A DNA stretch of 24,687 nt from CAYJVB01 sp964373575 (GTDB taxonomy: Archaea; Aenigmatarchaeota; Aenigmatarchaeia; CG10238-14): NCBI GenBank assembly GCA_964373575.1, contig CAYJVB010000011.1, positions 1-24,687 of the forward strand, given 5' to 3'. The position numbers and the translations under genes are program-made. Positions 14,943-21,609 of this stretch are shown here, in pieces; positions within the stretch are counted from its first letter, which is position 1; every line of letters starts with the position of its first letter. The notes beneath the pieces were generated by a model. It ran no database searches, had not been told where the DNA came from, and saw only the letters and a program-made list of their open reading frames with translations.

Positions 14943-15379
14943 AACATAAAACTTCTTCAATAGCTGTAGACATCATTGTAGAGAATAGTGGCAAAGTTTT
15001 GCTAATTAAAAGAAATGAAGAACCGTTCATAGGCAAACTAGCTCTTCCAGGAGGTCACGTGGAATATAATGAAAGAGTGGAAGATGCAGCTATCAGAGAG
15101 ATGAAGGAAGAAACGGGGTTCCTTGTAAAACCTATTCATATTTTGGGTGTATATTCAGCTCGAGATAGAGATCCCAGAATACATACGATAACTATATGCT
15201 TTATTTCTAGTATTTTAGGGGGAAAATTTAAGCCTAATGAAGAAGTGAAAGAGGTTAAATGGGTTAATTTAAATCAAATTAGCAGAAGTAAAATGGCTTT
15301 TGACCATAAAAAAATAATAAATGATTATTTAAAATGGAAAAGAAATAAGAAAACTTATTGGTCCTCAAAGGGTCCGTAG
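14939..15379 (+). CDS. NUDIX hydrolase
   Basis: The 146-residue protein has a complete Nudix box: G39-x5-E45-x7-R53-E54-x2-E57-E58-x-G60. It probably hydrolyses a nucleoside diphosphate derivative, for example ADP-ribose or a damaged dNTP; the substrate cannot be read from the sequence. The ATG at 14939, overlapping the cutA stop (ATGA), is preferred over the upstream in-frame start at 14918, so the genes are translationally coupled. Its stop TAG (15377-15379) lies inside tRNA-Lys(CTT), a 10-base overlap. The last residues (TYWSSKGP) are thus partly dictated by the tRNA sequence. Confidence 0.92.
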   Translation: MKHKTSSIAVDIIVENSGKVLLIKRNEEPFIGKLALPGGHVEYNERVEDAAIREMKEETGFLVKPIHILGVYSARDRDPRIHTITICFISSILGGKFKPNEEVKEVKWVNLNQISRSKMAFDHKKIINDYLKWKRNKKTYWSSKGP

Positions 15380-15443
15380 CTCAGCTTGGTAGAGCAGCTG
15401 GCTCTTAACCAGTTGGTCGAGAGTTCGAATCTCTCCGGACCCA
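15370..15443 (+). tRNA. tRNA-Lys(CTT)
   Basis: The acceptor GGGTCCG pairs with CGGACCC, discriminator A. D stem is GCTC/GAGC; anticodon arm GCTGG-CTCTTAA-CCAGT gives anticodon CTT at 15404-15406; T arm is GAGAG-TTCGAAT-CTCTC. It is 74 nt and intronless. The first ten bases overlap the end of the NUDIX gene. Confidence 0.96.
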
Positions 15444-15475
15444 TTCAAAATATATTTTTTGATCATAATTGGCAG

Positions 15476-16036
15476 TTAATTGCTTATTTTTATACTAACT
15501 TCCATTGCATCTCCCGACAAAGGGACGTCTATATATTTACTTTTGTATTTTCCTGAGTTTCTAACATAATCCAGATATTTTTCCATTGCATCAGCAAATA
15601 TTTTCACATTATCGGCTACAACAATACTGTTTTTCTGTAAATTCTTTTCAACAGCTTTCAGATAACCGTAATATTCTTCTTTTATGGCATCAATAAATAC
15701 AAGATCAAATTTTTGTGTAAGATTTGGAATTAATTTTTTTGCGTTACCAACTAAAATTTTAACTTTACTGGAAAGTCCTGCTTTTGCTACATTTTCAGAT
15801 GCAACTCTTGCCATATTACTATCAATTTCTAAACAAGTTAATTTTCCTTTGTCCGGTAACTCGCTAGCAATTATGATTGCAGAATAGCCAACTAACGTTC
15901 CTATTTCCAATGCGTTTTTTGGTTCGTATTTTCTGAGTAGTTTCCGAAATAATTCTGCTTTGTAAGTACCTATAATTGGTAAAAATTGTTTTTCCGATTT
16001 ATTTTCTATTTCTTTCAGTACTTCTTCAGATTTCAT
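15476..16036 (-). CDS. SAM-dependent O-methyltransferase (Methyltransf_3 type)
   Basis: The 186-residue class I methyltransferase has the motif ALEIGTLVGYSAIIIASELP (about residues 41-60), the acidic SAM-ribose end of strand 2 (TCLEIDSNMARVASEN), FDLVFIDAIKEEYYGYL near 110 and VVADNVK near 138. This is the catechol/caffeoyl-CoA O-methyltransferase group, whose Asp residues (FIDA, ADN) hold a divalent metal. Archaeal members have unknown substrates. It is a monocistronic minus-strand gene after tRNA-Lys(CTT). Confidence 0.88.
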   Translation of the reverse strand: MKSEEVLKEIENKSEKQFLPIIGTYKAELFRKLLRKYEPKNALEIGTLVGYSAIIIASELPDKGKLTCLEIDSNMARVASENVAKAGLSSKVKILVGNAKKLIPNLTQKFDLVFIDAIKEEYYGYLKAVEKNLQKNSIVVADNVKIFADAMEKYLDYVRNSGKYKSKYIDVPLSGDAMEVSIKISN

Positions 16037-16161
16037 ATCAATACATCAATTTAGAATAATTTAAACGTCAATTACAAAATTAATCTGAGGTTGTCTACTT
16101 AATCAAAAGGAAATGGAAGTATTTTTTTTAAGCTTGATAACTTTGTTTTTTTCAATAATAA

Positions 16162-16782
16162 TTAGTTTAGATTTAATACATCTCCTATAATTTTTACAAT
16201 TTGATCACGCACTTCTTCTTTTGATTTTTCGCCATCCACTACAAACCACTTACCTAAAACATTCTGTTCCATTTCTTTCACATAAAATTCTCCAACTTTT
16301 GTTAAAAATTTCAGATCTTTTTCATGTTTGTCTAATATTTCTTTCTCTTTCTCTTTTCTTTTTATACTGATTTCAGGAGAAATATTTATGTAAATAATAA
16401 CATCGGCTTTAGGAAATTCCATCGTCTCAACTATTTTCAATGATTTATCAAAAGAAAACCCGTTAGCTCCTTGATAGGCTATTGTTGATGTTATATATCT
16501 GTCAGCAATAACAATTTTGTTTTCTTGTTCAGCCTTCTCTATAATTGGCTTGTTGATTATCACATCGCAAGCACAGATAAGAAAAACGGCGTCTCGTTCC
16601 ATTTTAAATTCTTCATAAAGATATTTCTCGTAAGCCTGACCAACTGGTGTTTTTTTATTGGGAGATTGTATAATTATAGATTTCTTTTTTTTCTTATCTA
16701 ACCATTCTTTCAAAAGCTTTGTCTGAGTTTCTTTTCCTGATGCATCCAATCCTTCAAAGACAATCAAGACCATAAAGTTCAT
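16162..16782 (-). CDS. tmk: Thymidylate kinase
   Basis: This enzyme phosphorylates dTMP to dTDP with ATP. The P-loop FEGLDASGKETQ is near residue 9-20, the DRY-type motif appears as IVIADRYITSTIAYQG near 91-106, and IIYINISPEISIKRK precedes a charged lid region (KEKEKEILDKHEKD). At 206 residues the length is usual. The start is either this ATG or a second ATG three codons later (16773); a TTTAAAC box about 20-25 bases upstream fits a leaderless message at either. Together with thymidine kinase further on, the window encodes salvage of thymidine to dTDP. Confidence 0.94.
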   Translation of the reverse strand: MNFMVLIVFEGLDASGKETQTKLLKEWLDKKKKKSIIIQSPNKKTPVGQAYEKYLYEEFKMERDAVFLICACDVIINKPIIEKAEQENKIVIADRYITSTIAYQGANGFSFDKSLKIVETMEFPKADVIIYINISPEISIKRKEKEKEILDKHEKDLKFLTKVGEFYVKEMEQNVLGKWFVVDGEKSKEEVRDQIVKIIGDVLNLN

Positions 16783-16819
16783 TGATATTTTGATTTAACT
16801 GTTTAAATTGTTATAAGCA

Positions 16820-17116
16820 CTAAATCTTACCGTATGGTGGAGTATAACCAGAAAATTTTTGTAAAAAACTCCCAGCAAATTTTCGATGAAAAATAAGACT
16901 TCCTATCGCCCCTACAATTTCCCCTATTGGACTTATACAGCCATATTCTGAATCACGACCACCCTCAATTTCTATATAGTACTGAAAATCTTGTATGGAA
17001 TTAATCATGACTTCATGCTCTTCATATATTTTATTGATTTTCCAACCAAAATATAATCCTCTAATTATACTTTGTGGAGATATGTAACATCCTATTACTT
17101 CCCAATTTATGTTCAT
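16820..17116 (-). CDS. Hypothetical protein
   Basis: The protein (98 residues from ATG 17116) is unrecognised. It has a GRDSEYGCISPIGEIVGAIG stretch near residues 53-72 and an aromatic C-terminus (KFSGYTPPYGKI). The longer frame starts at 17137, but its ATG directly follows a GAATAAATAC box; a TATA box there would place the transcript start near 17116, so the second ATG is preferred. It is divergent from the YdjM-like gene. Confidence 0.45.
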   Translation of the reverse strand: MNINWEVIGCYISPQSIIRGLYFGWKINKIYEEHEVMINSIQDFQYYIEIEGGRDSEYGCISPIGEIVGAIGSLIFHRKFAGSFLQKFSGYTPPYGKI

Positions 17117-17218
17117 AGTTTTATGATTGAGAATCATGTATTTATTCTTAATCGCAAAATAGTATTCTTAAATTGGTAGTTTTGAAATGAAGTTTTTAAA
17201 TTTTTAAAACGTGATTTA

Positions 17219-17887
17219 ATGAATTATTGGGATATTCCTTTTAATGTTTTGCCACATCTTGCAGCTGGAACGATTTTTCAGCATTATGCTAATGAGTACG
17301 AAGAAAAAGTATTTCTTGATTTGAAAATCAATGGTAACTACCATAGAAAGATAGGTCCATTAGCGGCCCCGGGACCTGATGCTGATTTCGGAGTTCAGCT
17401 TCTTTATTTAGGATTTCAGCATTATATTCAAGAATTACCTGTTGCTGTAGGCCTTGAAATTTCAGTCGAAGATCTAACCAAAAACGGTGTAGCCCAAGCT
17501 GTTCTTCCATGGTGTAGAATTCTTTGTCATCGATCAGATATAACACACAGTCTTTTAGGTGCCTTGTTAGCAGGTGGAGTGGGTTATTGTTTATACTATA
17601 AGGTATCTGAAGGAAATAAAAAATATGCTCTATATGGCGGCGCTGTTTATGCATCTCAAGTAATCTTTAATCATCTAATGTTTGATGCAATGCAAGGACC
17701 GTTACATATTATTCCTTTTATAGATGCACAAATAAACATATACCAAAATCACATTCCGAATCAACCATTGCATGACGCCATCACTCTTTTACCCTTATTT
17801 TTATCTGTTGGTACTGCGGTAGGCATTGAGTTATTTCGCAAATATAAAAATAGAAAAATGAATTTTAATAATGTTGAAGAAAGATGA
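17219..17887 (+). CDS. YdjM/DUF457-like membrane-bound metal-dependent hydrolase
   Basis: The 222-residue protein has features of the YdjM family of integral-membrane putative hydrolases: an N-terminal HLAAG segment, the acidic GPDADFG near residue 52-58 (where the family has an Asp-rich motif) and LCHRSDITHSLLGALLAGGV near 101-120, containing the HR...THS signature. Several hydrophobic segments follow (about 110-127, 137-153 and 188-204), with histidines in FNHLMFD. Metal-dependent hydrolysis is assumed for the family, but substrates are unknown. It starts at ATG 17219 and ends four bases before the adenylate kinase start, so the two are probably co-transcribed. Confidence 0.7.
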   Translation: MNYWDIPFNVLPHLAAGTIFQHYANEYEEKVFLDLKINGNYHRKIGPLAAPGPDADFGVQLLYLGFQHYIQELPVAVGLEISVEDLTKNGVAQAVLPWCRILCHRSDITHSLLGALLAGGVGYCLYYKVSEGNKKYALYGGAVYASQVIFNHLMFDAMQGPLHIIPFIDAQINIYQNHIPNQPLHDAITLLPLFLSVGTAVGIELFRKYKNRKMNFNNVEER

Positions 17888-17891
17888 TTAG

Positions 17892-18482
17892 ATGCGAGTT
17901 ATAGTTGTTGGCTTGAAAGGATCTGGAAAGACTACTGTACTGAAAAGAGTGGTAGAAAAAAGACCTGATATTAAGATTCTAAACGCTGGCGACTATTTTG
18001 AGAAAGTATTTAAGAAGCATGGTTTTGGTAGAGATACTGGCCAACTTGGTATAAGCAAACAGGAGTATTTGAAATACCATCAGGAAATTTTCCACGAAAT
18101 GGCAAAAGACCTGAAAAGCAATAAACACACTATAATCGACACACATCTTTTCATTCACAAACCTGAAGGATATTACCCCGGATTGCCAATTTTTGCTTTG
18201 AGTGCTATTAATCCTGATGTTATCGTAATTGTGGACTATCCTCCACAAGATATTCTAAAAAGAAGGAGAAAAGATGAAAAAGAAATAGGAAGGAAAAGGG
18301 TGGCTGAACAAACAATTGAAGGTGTTAAGAAAGAACAACAAGTTCAAGAAAGCTATGGTTATGTTGCCTCTGGCATTATCGGATGCACATTAAAAATTCT
18401 GAAACAAAATAGAAAAGAAAAGTATCCGTTTGAACATGCTGAGAAGAATGCAGAAGAGATTTTAAAGCTTTTTTCACAGTAA
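17892..18482 (+). CDS. adkA: Archaeal adenylate kinase (AdkA type)
   Basis: The enzyme interconverts ATP + AMP and two ADP. The P-loop GLKGSGKTT occupies residues 7-15. The archaeal AdkA-specific segment IIDTHLFIHKPEGYYPGLP is near 75-95, PDVIVIVDYPPQDILKRRRKDE near 103-124, and a Gln-rich region EQTIEGVKKEQQVQ follows. At 196 residues it matches the methanogen/Sulfolobus type rather than bacterial Adk. The start is four bases after the YdjM-like stop; tdk begins 15 bases after this gene, suggesting a three-gene operon. Confidence 0.92.
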   Translation: MRVIVVGLKGSGKTTVLKRVVEKRPDIKILNAGDYFEKVFKKHGFGRDTGQLGISKQEYLKYHQEIFHEMAKDLKSNKHTIIDTHLFIHKPEGYYPGLPIFALSAINPDVIVIVDYPPQDILKRRRKDEKEIGRKRVAEQTIEGVKKEQQVQESYGYVASGIIGCTLKILKQNRKEKYPFEHAEKNAEEILKLFSQ

Positions 18483-18497
18483 TATAAATGATTAGAT

Positions 18498-19097
18498 ATG
18501 GTGAAAAGCAAATCCTATCAGGCCTATCATGAAGTTATAACAGGCTCTATGTTCTCTGGAAAAACTAGAGAGCTTCACAGGCAATACTCTATATTCAAAT
18601 CATGCCAATTTAATGTTCAAGTTTTCAAGATGCATATCGATACACGATATTCTAAAGATCAGATAATCACTCATGATGGCTTGGTTTTTGACAAGGAGGA
18701 TGTTTTCATTGCAAAGGATGTTAGAGATATTGAAACCTTGATAAAGAAGGATACTGATGTGATAATGATTGATGAGGCTCAATTCTATGGTATAGAATTG
18801 CCTGAGAAGATAGATGAATGGGTGAAACATAATAAGATTGTTGTGACAACTGTTTTGCCGAGCGATTATCGAGGAATAACGTTTGGACCAGCTGGTGATT
18901 TGTTGGCTAGAGCAGATAGAATCACTCAAGTGTTTGCTAGATGTATGCATCAAGAAAATGGTGAATTTTGTCATAAACCTGCTACCAGGACGTTCAGAAA
19001 ATCCTCTGTTAAGGATGTTGTTGTAATTGGTGGTGCTGAGACTTATGAGCCGAGGTGTAGAGAGCATCATTGGATAGTTGGAAAGGAGATGAAGTAA
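18498..19097 (+). CDS. tdk: Thymidine kinase (type II)
   Basis: The salvage enzyme makes dTMP from thymidine. The P-loop GSMFSGKT is at residues 16-23, the Walker-B-like MIDEAQFYG near 93-101, and the zinc-ribbon cysteines appear in CMHQENGEFC and later PRCREHH. The lasso region ETYEPRCREH follows IGGA. At 199 residues it matches bacterial/viral type II TKs; archaeal occurrence is patchy, so transfer in the past is possible. Its product feeds the Tmk encoded on the opposite strand about 2 kb away. Confidence 0.94.
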   Translation: MVKSKSYQAYHEVITGSMFSGKTRELHRQYSIFKSCQFNVQVFKMHIDTRYSKDQIITHDGLVFDKEDVFIAKDVRDIETLIKKDTDVIMIDEAQFYGIELPEKIDEWVKHNKIVVTTVLPSDYRGITFGPAGDLLARADRITQVFARCMHQENGEFCHKPATRTFRKSSVKDVVVIGGAETYEPRCREHHWIVGKEMK

Positions 19098-19145
19098 TAT
19101 CAAACCTTTAAATAAATTGAGATAACTATTAAATTTGGTGTTGAT

Positions 19146-19316
19146 ATGGAAAAACTAGTTATTGAACATGTGCACAAAGATCTAGAGGAATTAAAGAAAA
19201 ATGTTTCAATTATTATCCACATCCTCTCAGAGGAAGGAAAGCTAACAGAAGAGACAAAAGCGCGATTAAAAAGAGCCCGACAAACATCTGATTCAGAATA
19301 TATGAAGTTAGATTAA
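19146..19316 (+). CDS. RelB-like antitoxin candidate
   Basis: The 56-residue protein begins MEKLVIEHVHKDLEELKKNV, has a helical middle (SIIIHILSEEGKLTEETKAR) and a basic, probably disordered tail. It ends one base before the ATG of a RelE-like toxin, the usual antitoxin-toxin order and spacing. Small helical antitoxins of archaeal relBE pairs look like this. Assignment depends mainly on the neighbour. Confidence 0.75.
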   Translation: MEKLVIEHVHKDLEELKKNVSIIIHILSEEGKLTEETKARLKRARQTSDSEYMKLD

Positions 19317-19317
19317 A

Positions 19318-19575
19318 ATGTGGGAAATTTTACTTTCTCCTGATGCTCAAGATTTCTTAAAAAAAATTGAAAAACATATTAAAGAAAAAATAAAGAAAAA
19401 ATTACATAAACTAAAAGATAATCCATTCTATTATTTGGAACACTTTGAAGGTGATGATTACTATAAATTTCGTGTTGGTGTATACAGAGCACTAATTGAT
19501 GTCGATCACAAAAATAAGACGTTGAGAGTCCGGATAATAGACCATAGGCGCAGAATATATAAAAGAAAATTTTAA
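19318..19575 (+). CDS. relE: RelE/ParE-superfamily toxin
   Basis: The 85-residue protein has the RelE fold pattern: an N-terminal strand WEILLSPDAQDFLKKI, a lysine-rich helical hairpin, then YYKFRVGVYRALIDVD and the C-terminal LRVRIIDHRRRIYKRKF. The YKFRVG-YRA signature and the basic HRR-IYKR end are typical of archaeal RelE, which cleaves mRNA in the ribosome. Whether it is active is not known. It starts one base after the antitoxin stop. Confidence 0.9.
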   Translation: MWEILLSPDAQDFLKKIEKHIKEKIKKKLHKLKDNPFYYLEHFEGDDYYKFRVGVYRALIDVDHKNKTLRVRIIDHRRRIYKRKF

Positions 19576-19595
19576 TTACTAACTTTAATAAATAA

Positions 19596-19707
19596 GCTGG
19601 AGTAGATCAGCCTGGCTAGATCGCGGCGCTCATGGACTGTGTTAAATGAGCTATGATTTAATGATTAAGAAACGCCGAAGTCGTGGGTTCAAATCCCACC
19701 TCCAGCA
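19596..19707 (+). tRNA. tRNA(CAT), elongator Met or Ile2, with intron
   Basis: The acceptor GCTGGAG pairs with CTCCAGC, discriminator A. The D stem is GATC/GATC, the anticodon stem CGGCG/CGCCG and the T arm GTGGG-TTCAAAT-CCCAC. Between the anticodon stem halves are 44 bases (19629-19672); a seven-base loop implies an intron of about 37 nt, roughly 19635-19671 if it lies at 37/38. The loop starts C-T-CAT, giving anticodon CAT at 19631-19633. G1-C72 argues against initiator Met. With the canonical cut position 37 would be G, unusual for a tRNA reading ANN codons, so the true cut may be shifted. A GCTCAT...ATGAGC helix forms partly within the intron. Confidence 0.85.
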
Positions 19708-19713
19708 ATCAAA

Positions 19714-20295
19714 TTAGTGTTTCTTTTTTGAACTTCTAACTTCAGGCCTATTTACGAGCTTTTTATATCCAATGAAAATCAGAACACATAACTCAATCAA
19801 AATCACTATTACTCTCACAAACTTGGACATACCAGCAAAATATCTAACAGTTCCATATATCGAAGCCAAAACTCCACCAAACATGAATCCAGTGCCTATA
19901 AATTCAACTGGCCAATAGATTCCTACAACAATTGCAATTAAACCTACTGGGGTTGCCATAAAGAATGTATTTCTTTCATAATTTTTTCTGGCATTGTCGT
20001 ATTCTTTACTACAAAGATCACATTTATCAAATATCTGGCAGCCTTTTTCATCATATTTCCATATGGGTGTTCCACCTTCTCTAAAGCATTTGCTCTCATT
20101 CATAGAATCATAAGTACATGTGTTTGGCAATGTGGTAGGAACTGATCGTGGGTATGAAAATCTATCAGGAGGACAATAATCGTCGTATTTTGGTTCTTGT
20201 AGTATAGCATCGGCAGTTAATCCTACTAATAGTGCGAATAAAACTGCTATTCCAAATATCATTGCTGCATGTTTGAAGAAATGTTGCGCTTCCAT
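19714..20295 (-). CDS. Hypothetical multi-pass membrane protein with Cys-rich loop
   Basis: The protein has about 193 residues from the ATG at 20295. A first membrane segment (about residues 9-30) is followed by a roughly 75-residue polar loop with seven cysteines (CPPD, NTCTYD, SKCFR, KGCQIFDKCDLCSKE). Three hydrophobic segments then lie near 110-125, 128-145 and 155-175, before a basic tail. The loop probably faces outward with disulfides. A GTGAT sequence just before the ATG complements the 16S 3' end, so the ATG at 20295 is preferred over the GTG at 20304. It directly follows the 73-residue gene. The family is not recognised. Confidence 0.6.
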   Translation of the reverse strand: MEAQHFFKHAAMIFGIAVLFALLVGLTADAILQEPKYDDYCPPDRFSYPRSVPTTLPNTCTYDSMNESKCFREGGTPIWKYDEKGCQIFDKCDLCSKEYDNARKNYERNTFFMATPVGLIAIVVGIYWPVEFIGTGFMFGGVLASIYGTVRYFAGMSKFVRVIVILIELCVLIFIGYKKLVNRPEVRSSKKKH

Positions 20296-20304
20296 TTTTA
20301 TCAC

Positions 20305-20526
20305 TTAATCAATTAAGGTATGAACATTTGATTCATCTGATATTGGATCTGTATCATATAATTTTATATCGTTGGGAATTTGAAGACGCATGTATTTAAA
20401 ATGTCCACTTTTTACCCCTTTGTTTGGTATTGCTATATAAGGTCTTCCATTATGATCATGCAAGATTCTTGCATTTGGATATCCATTTTCCCGTACAACT
20501 TCTAGATATTGTTGTATTGTTGTCAT
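20305..20526 (-). CDS. Hypothetical small protein
   Basis: This unrecognised 73-residue soluble protein has a helix-like N-terminus (TIQQYLEVVRENGYPNARIL), then HDHNGRPYIAIPNKGVKSGH and an acidic C-terminus. The TAA stop is nine bases before the ATG of the membrane protein, so the two are probably co-transcribed and the stop region carries the next gene's ribosome-binding site. It lies 35 bases downstream of the superoxide dismutase stop on the same strand. Confidence 0.5.
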   Translation of the reverse strand: MTTIQQYLEVVRENGYPNARILHDHNGRPYIAIPNKGVKSGHFKYMRLQIPNDIKLYDTDPISDESNVHTLID

Positions 20527-20561
20527 TAAAAATAATTAGACTATCAAATATTAATCAGTTG

Positions 20562-21170
20562 CTATAACTTTTTCACGCTCATAAAATTCTCTTCTACTTT
20601 ATCCCAGTTGATAACATTAAAGAAAGCTGCGACATATTCTGCTCTTCTGTTCTGATATTTTAAATAATAACTATGTTCCCAGACATCTATACCTAACACC
20701 GCAACTTTTCCTTGACTTATCGGGTTATCTTGATTAGGAGTTGTCACTATTTCTAATTCTTCTTTATTCACAACAAGCCATGCCCACCCACTACCGAAAT
20801 GTCCGATTGCTGATTTAGAAAATTCTTCTTTGAATTTATCGAAATCCCCAAATTTTTTCTTAATTGCTTCAAGAACTTCTCCTTTTGGTTGAATATCTTT
20901 TTTTAAAATAGGCCAGAAGAATGAATGATTCTCATGCCCACCACCGTGATTTCTAACAGCAGTTCTAATATCCTCAGGTATTTTATTCAGATCTCTCAGT
21001 AATTCTTCCACTTTCTTATTTTTCAACTCAGGATGTTTATCTAAAGCAGCATTCAAATTAGTAACATAGGCTTGATGATGTTTGCTATGGTGGATCTCCA
21101 TCGTTTTAGCATCTATGTGAGGTTCTAAGGCGTCATATGCATAAGGTAATTTTGGTAATTCGTGTGTCGT
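20562..21170 (-). CDS. sod: Fe/Mn superoxide dismutase with apparent ACG start
   Basis: The enzyme dismutates superoxide. Metal ligands are the first His of EIHHSKHHQAYV, the His of NHGGGHENHSFFW, and Asp and His of GIDVWEHSYYLKY. The first ATG (21101) would remove the conserved N-terminal segment ELPKLPYAYDALEPHIDAKT, which is present in frame upstream. That segment starts at codon ACG (21168-21170), followed by THELPKL. An AGAGGCGAT Shine-Dalgarno-like sequence (21174-21182) sits at normal spacing before this ACG, and a TTTATATAC box lies at 21211-21219. No ATG, GTG or TTG occurs in frame before the upstream TAA. With ACG as start the length is 202 residues, normal for the family. Confidence 0.88.
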   Translation of the reverse strand, partial: TTHELPKLPYAYDALEPHIDAKTMEIHHSKHHQAYVTNLNAALDKHPELKNKKVEELLRDLNKIPEDIRTAVRNHGGGHENHSFFWPILKKDIQPKGEVLEAIKKKFGDFDKFKEEFSKSAIGHFGSGWAWLVVNKEELEIVTTPNQDNPISQGKVAVLGIDVWEHSYYLKYQNRRAEYVAAFFNVINWDKVEENFMSVKKL

Positions 21171-21210
21171 GTAATCGCCTCTTTTTTTGTCAATAATAGA
21201 TTAGTAGATT

Positions 21211-21219
21211 GTATATAAA
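21211..21219 (-). promoter_or_regulatory. TATA box for superoxide dismutase
   Basis: TTTATATAC on the minus strand lies about 45 bases upstream of the inferred ACG start. This places transcription start near 21190 and leaves a short leader that contains the Shine-Dalgarno-like AGAGGCGAT. Confidence 0.5.
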
Positions 21220-21278
21220 TGCCTTCTTCATTATCAAGTAACCAAATTTTGGCATTTTAGCCATATAAAGGCCCAATC

Positions 21279-21338
21279 TTTAAATAGTTCAAAATATTAA
21301 GATAATAAGGGTCTAGGACCTTTAAATTTTGGGGGTGA
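21279..21338 (+). promoter_or_regulatory. Promoter and leader of histone-fold gene
   Basis: TTTAAATAG (21279-21287) is a good TATA box. The predicted transcript start is near 21308-21312, at the edge of GGTC-TAG-GACC (21310-21320), a small inverted repeat. A strong Shine-Dalgarno, GGGGGTGA (21331-21338), sits four bases before the ATG. The strength of these signals suggests high expression. Confidence 0.55.
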
Positions 21339-21342
21339 AGAA

Positions 21343-21519
21343 ATGGCTGAAGCAAGACTTGTTGTTAGAAGTGCAATTAGAGATATGGTAAAAGGAAAAT
21401 ACAATGTCAGTGAAGAGTTCTTATCAGCTTTGGATGCTGAATTAGCTTCTTTGGTAAAGAGAGCTTCAAAGAGAGCTGAAGATAACGGTAGAAGAACTCT
21501 GAAAGCAAGAGACGCTTAA
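21343..21519 (+). CDS. Minimal histone-fold (DUF1931-like) DNA-binding protein
   Basis: The 58-residue protein begins MAEARLVVRSAIRDMVKG, has a long central helix (about residues 23-46, ending LASLVKRASKRAEDNG) and then GRRTLKARDA. The NGRRTLKARD segment matches the second loop of the histone fold (R-T pair followed by Asp). It lacks a full C-terminal helix, as in the short DUF1931-type histone-fold proteins of DPANN and related archaea. It probably binds DNA as a dimer and may compact the chromosome. A strong promoter and Shine-Dalgarno precede it, and a terminator-like element follows. Confidence 0.75.
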   Translation: MAEARLVVRSAIRDMVKGKYNVSEEFLSALDAELASLVKRASKRAEDNGRRTLKARDA

Positions 21520-21536
21520 ATTGCGTTTTACTTTTA

Positions 21537-21567
21537 GGAGTTTAAGCTCCCTTTAATTTTATTTTTA
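21537..21567 (+). terminator. Terminator-like hairpin and T-rich tract
   Basis: GGAG (21537-21540) and CTCC (21547-21550) can pair around a six-base loop and are followed by a T-rich tract (21552-21567). The stem is short; in archaea the T-tract alone may end transcription. It fits the end of the histone-fold transcript. Confidence 0.35.
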
Positions 21568-21609
21568 TCATCGAAAGACATTTATTAAGTAACTTCTCAA
21601 TATAGGTTG

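Noticed and set aside
18600..19103. 167-residue minus-strand open frame
   Set aside because: It is an antisense shadow of thymidine kinase; the sense protein has full catalytic motifs.
20562..21101. Superoxide dismutase starting at the first ATG
   Set aside because: This would delete a conserved N-terminal segment that is present in frame upstream with a Shine-Dalgarno-like site at the right distance.
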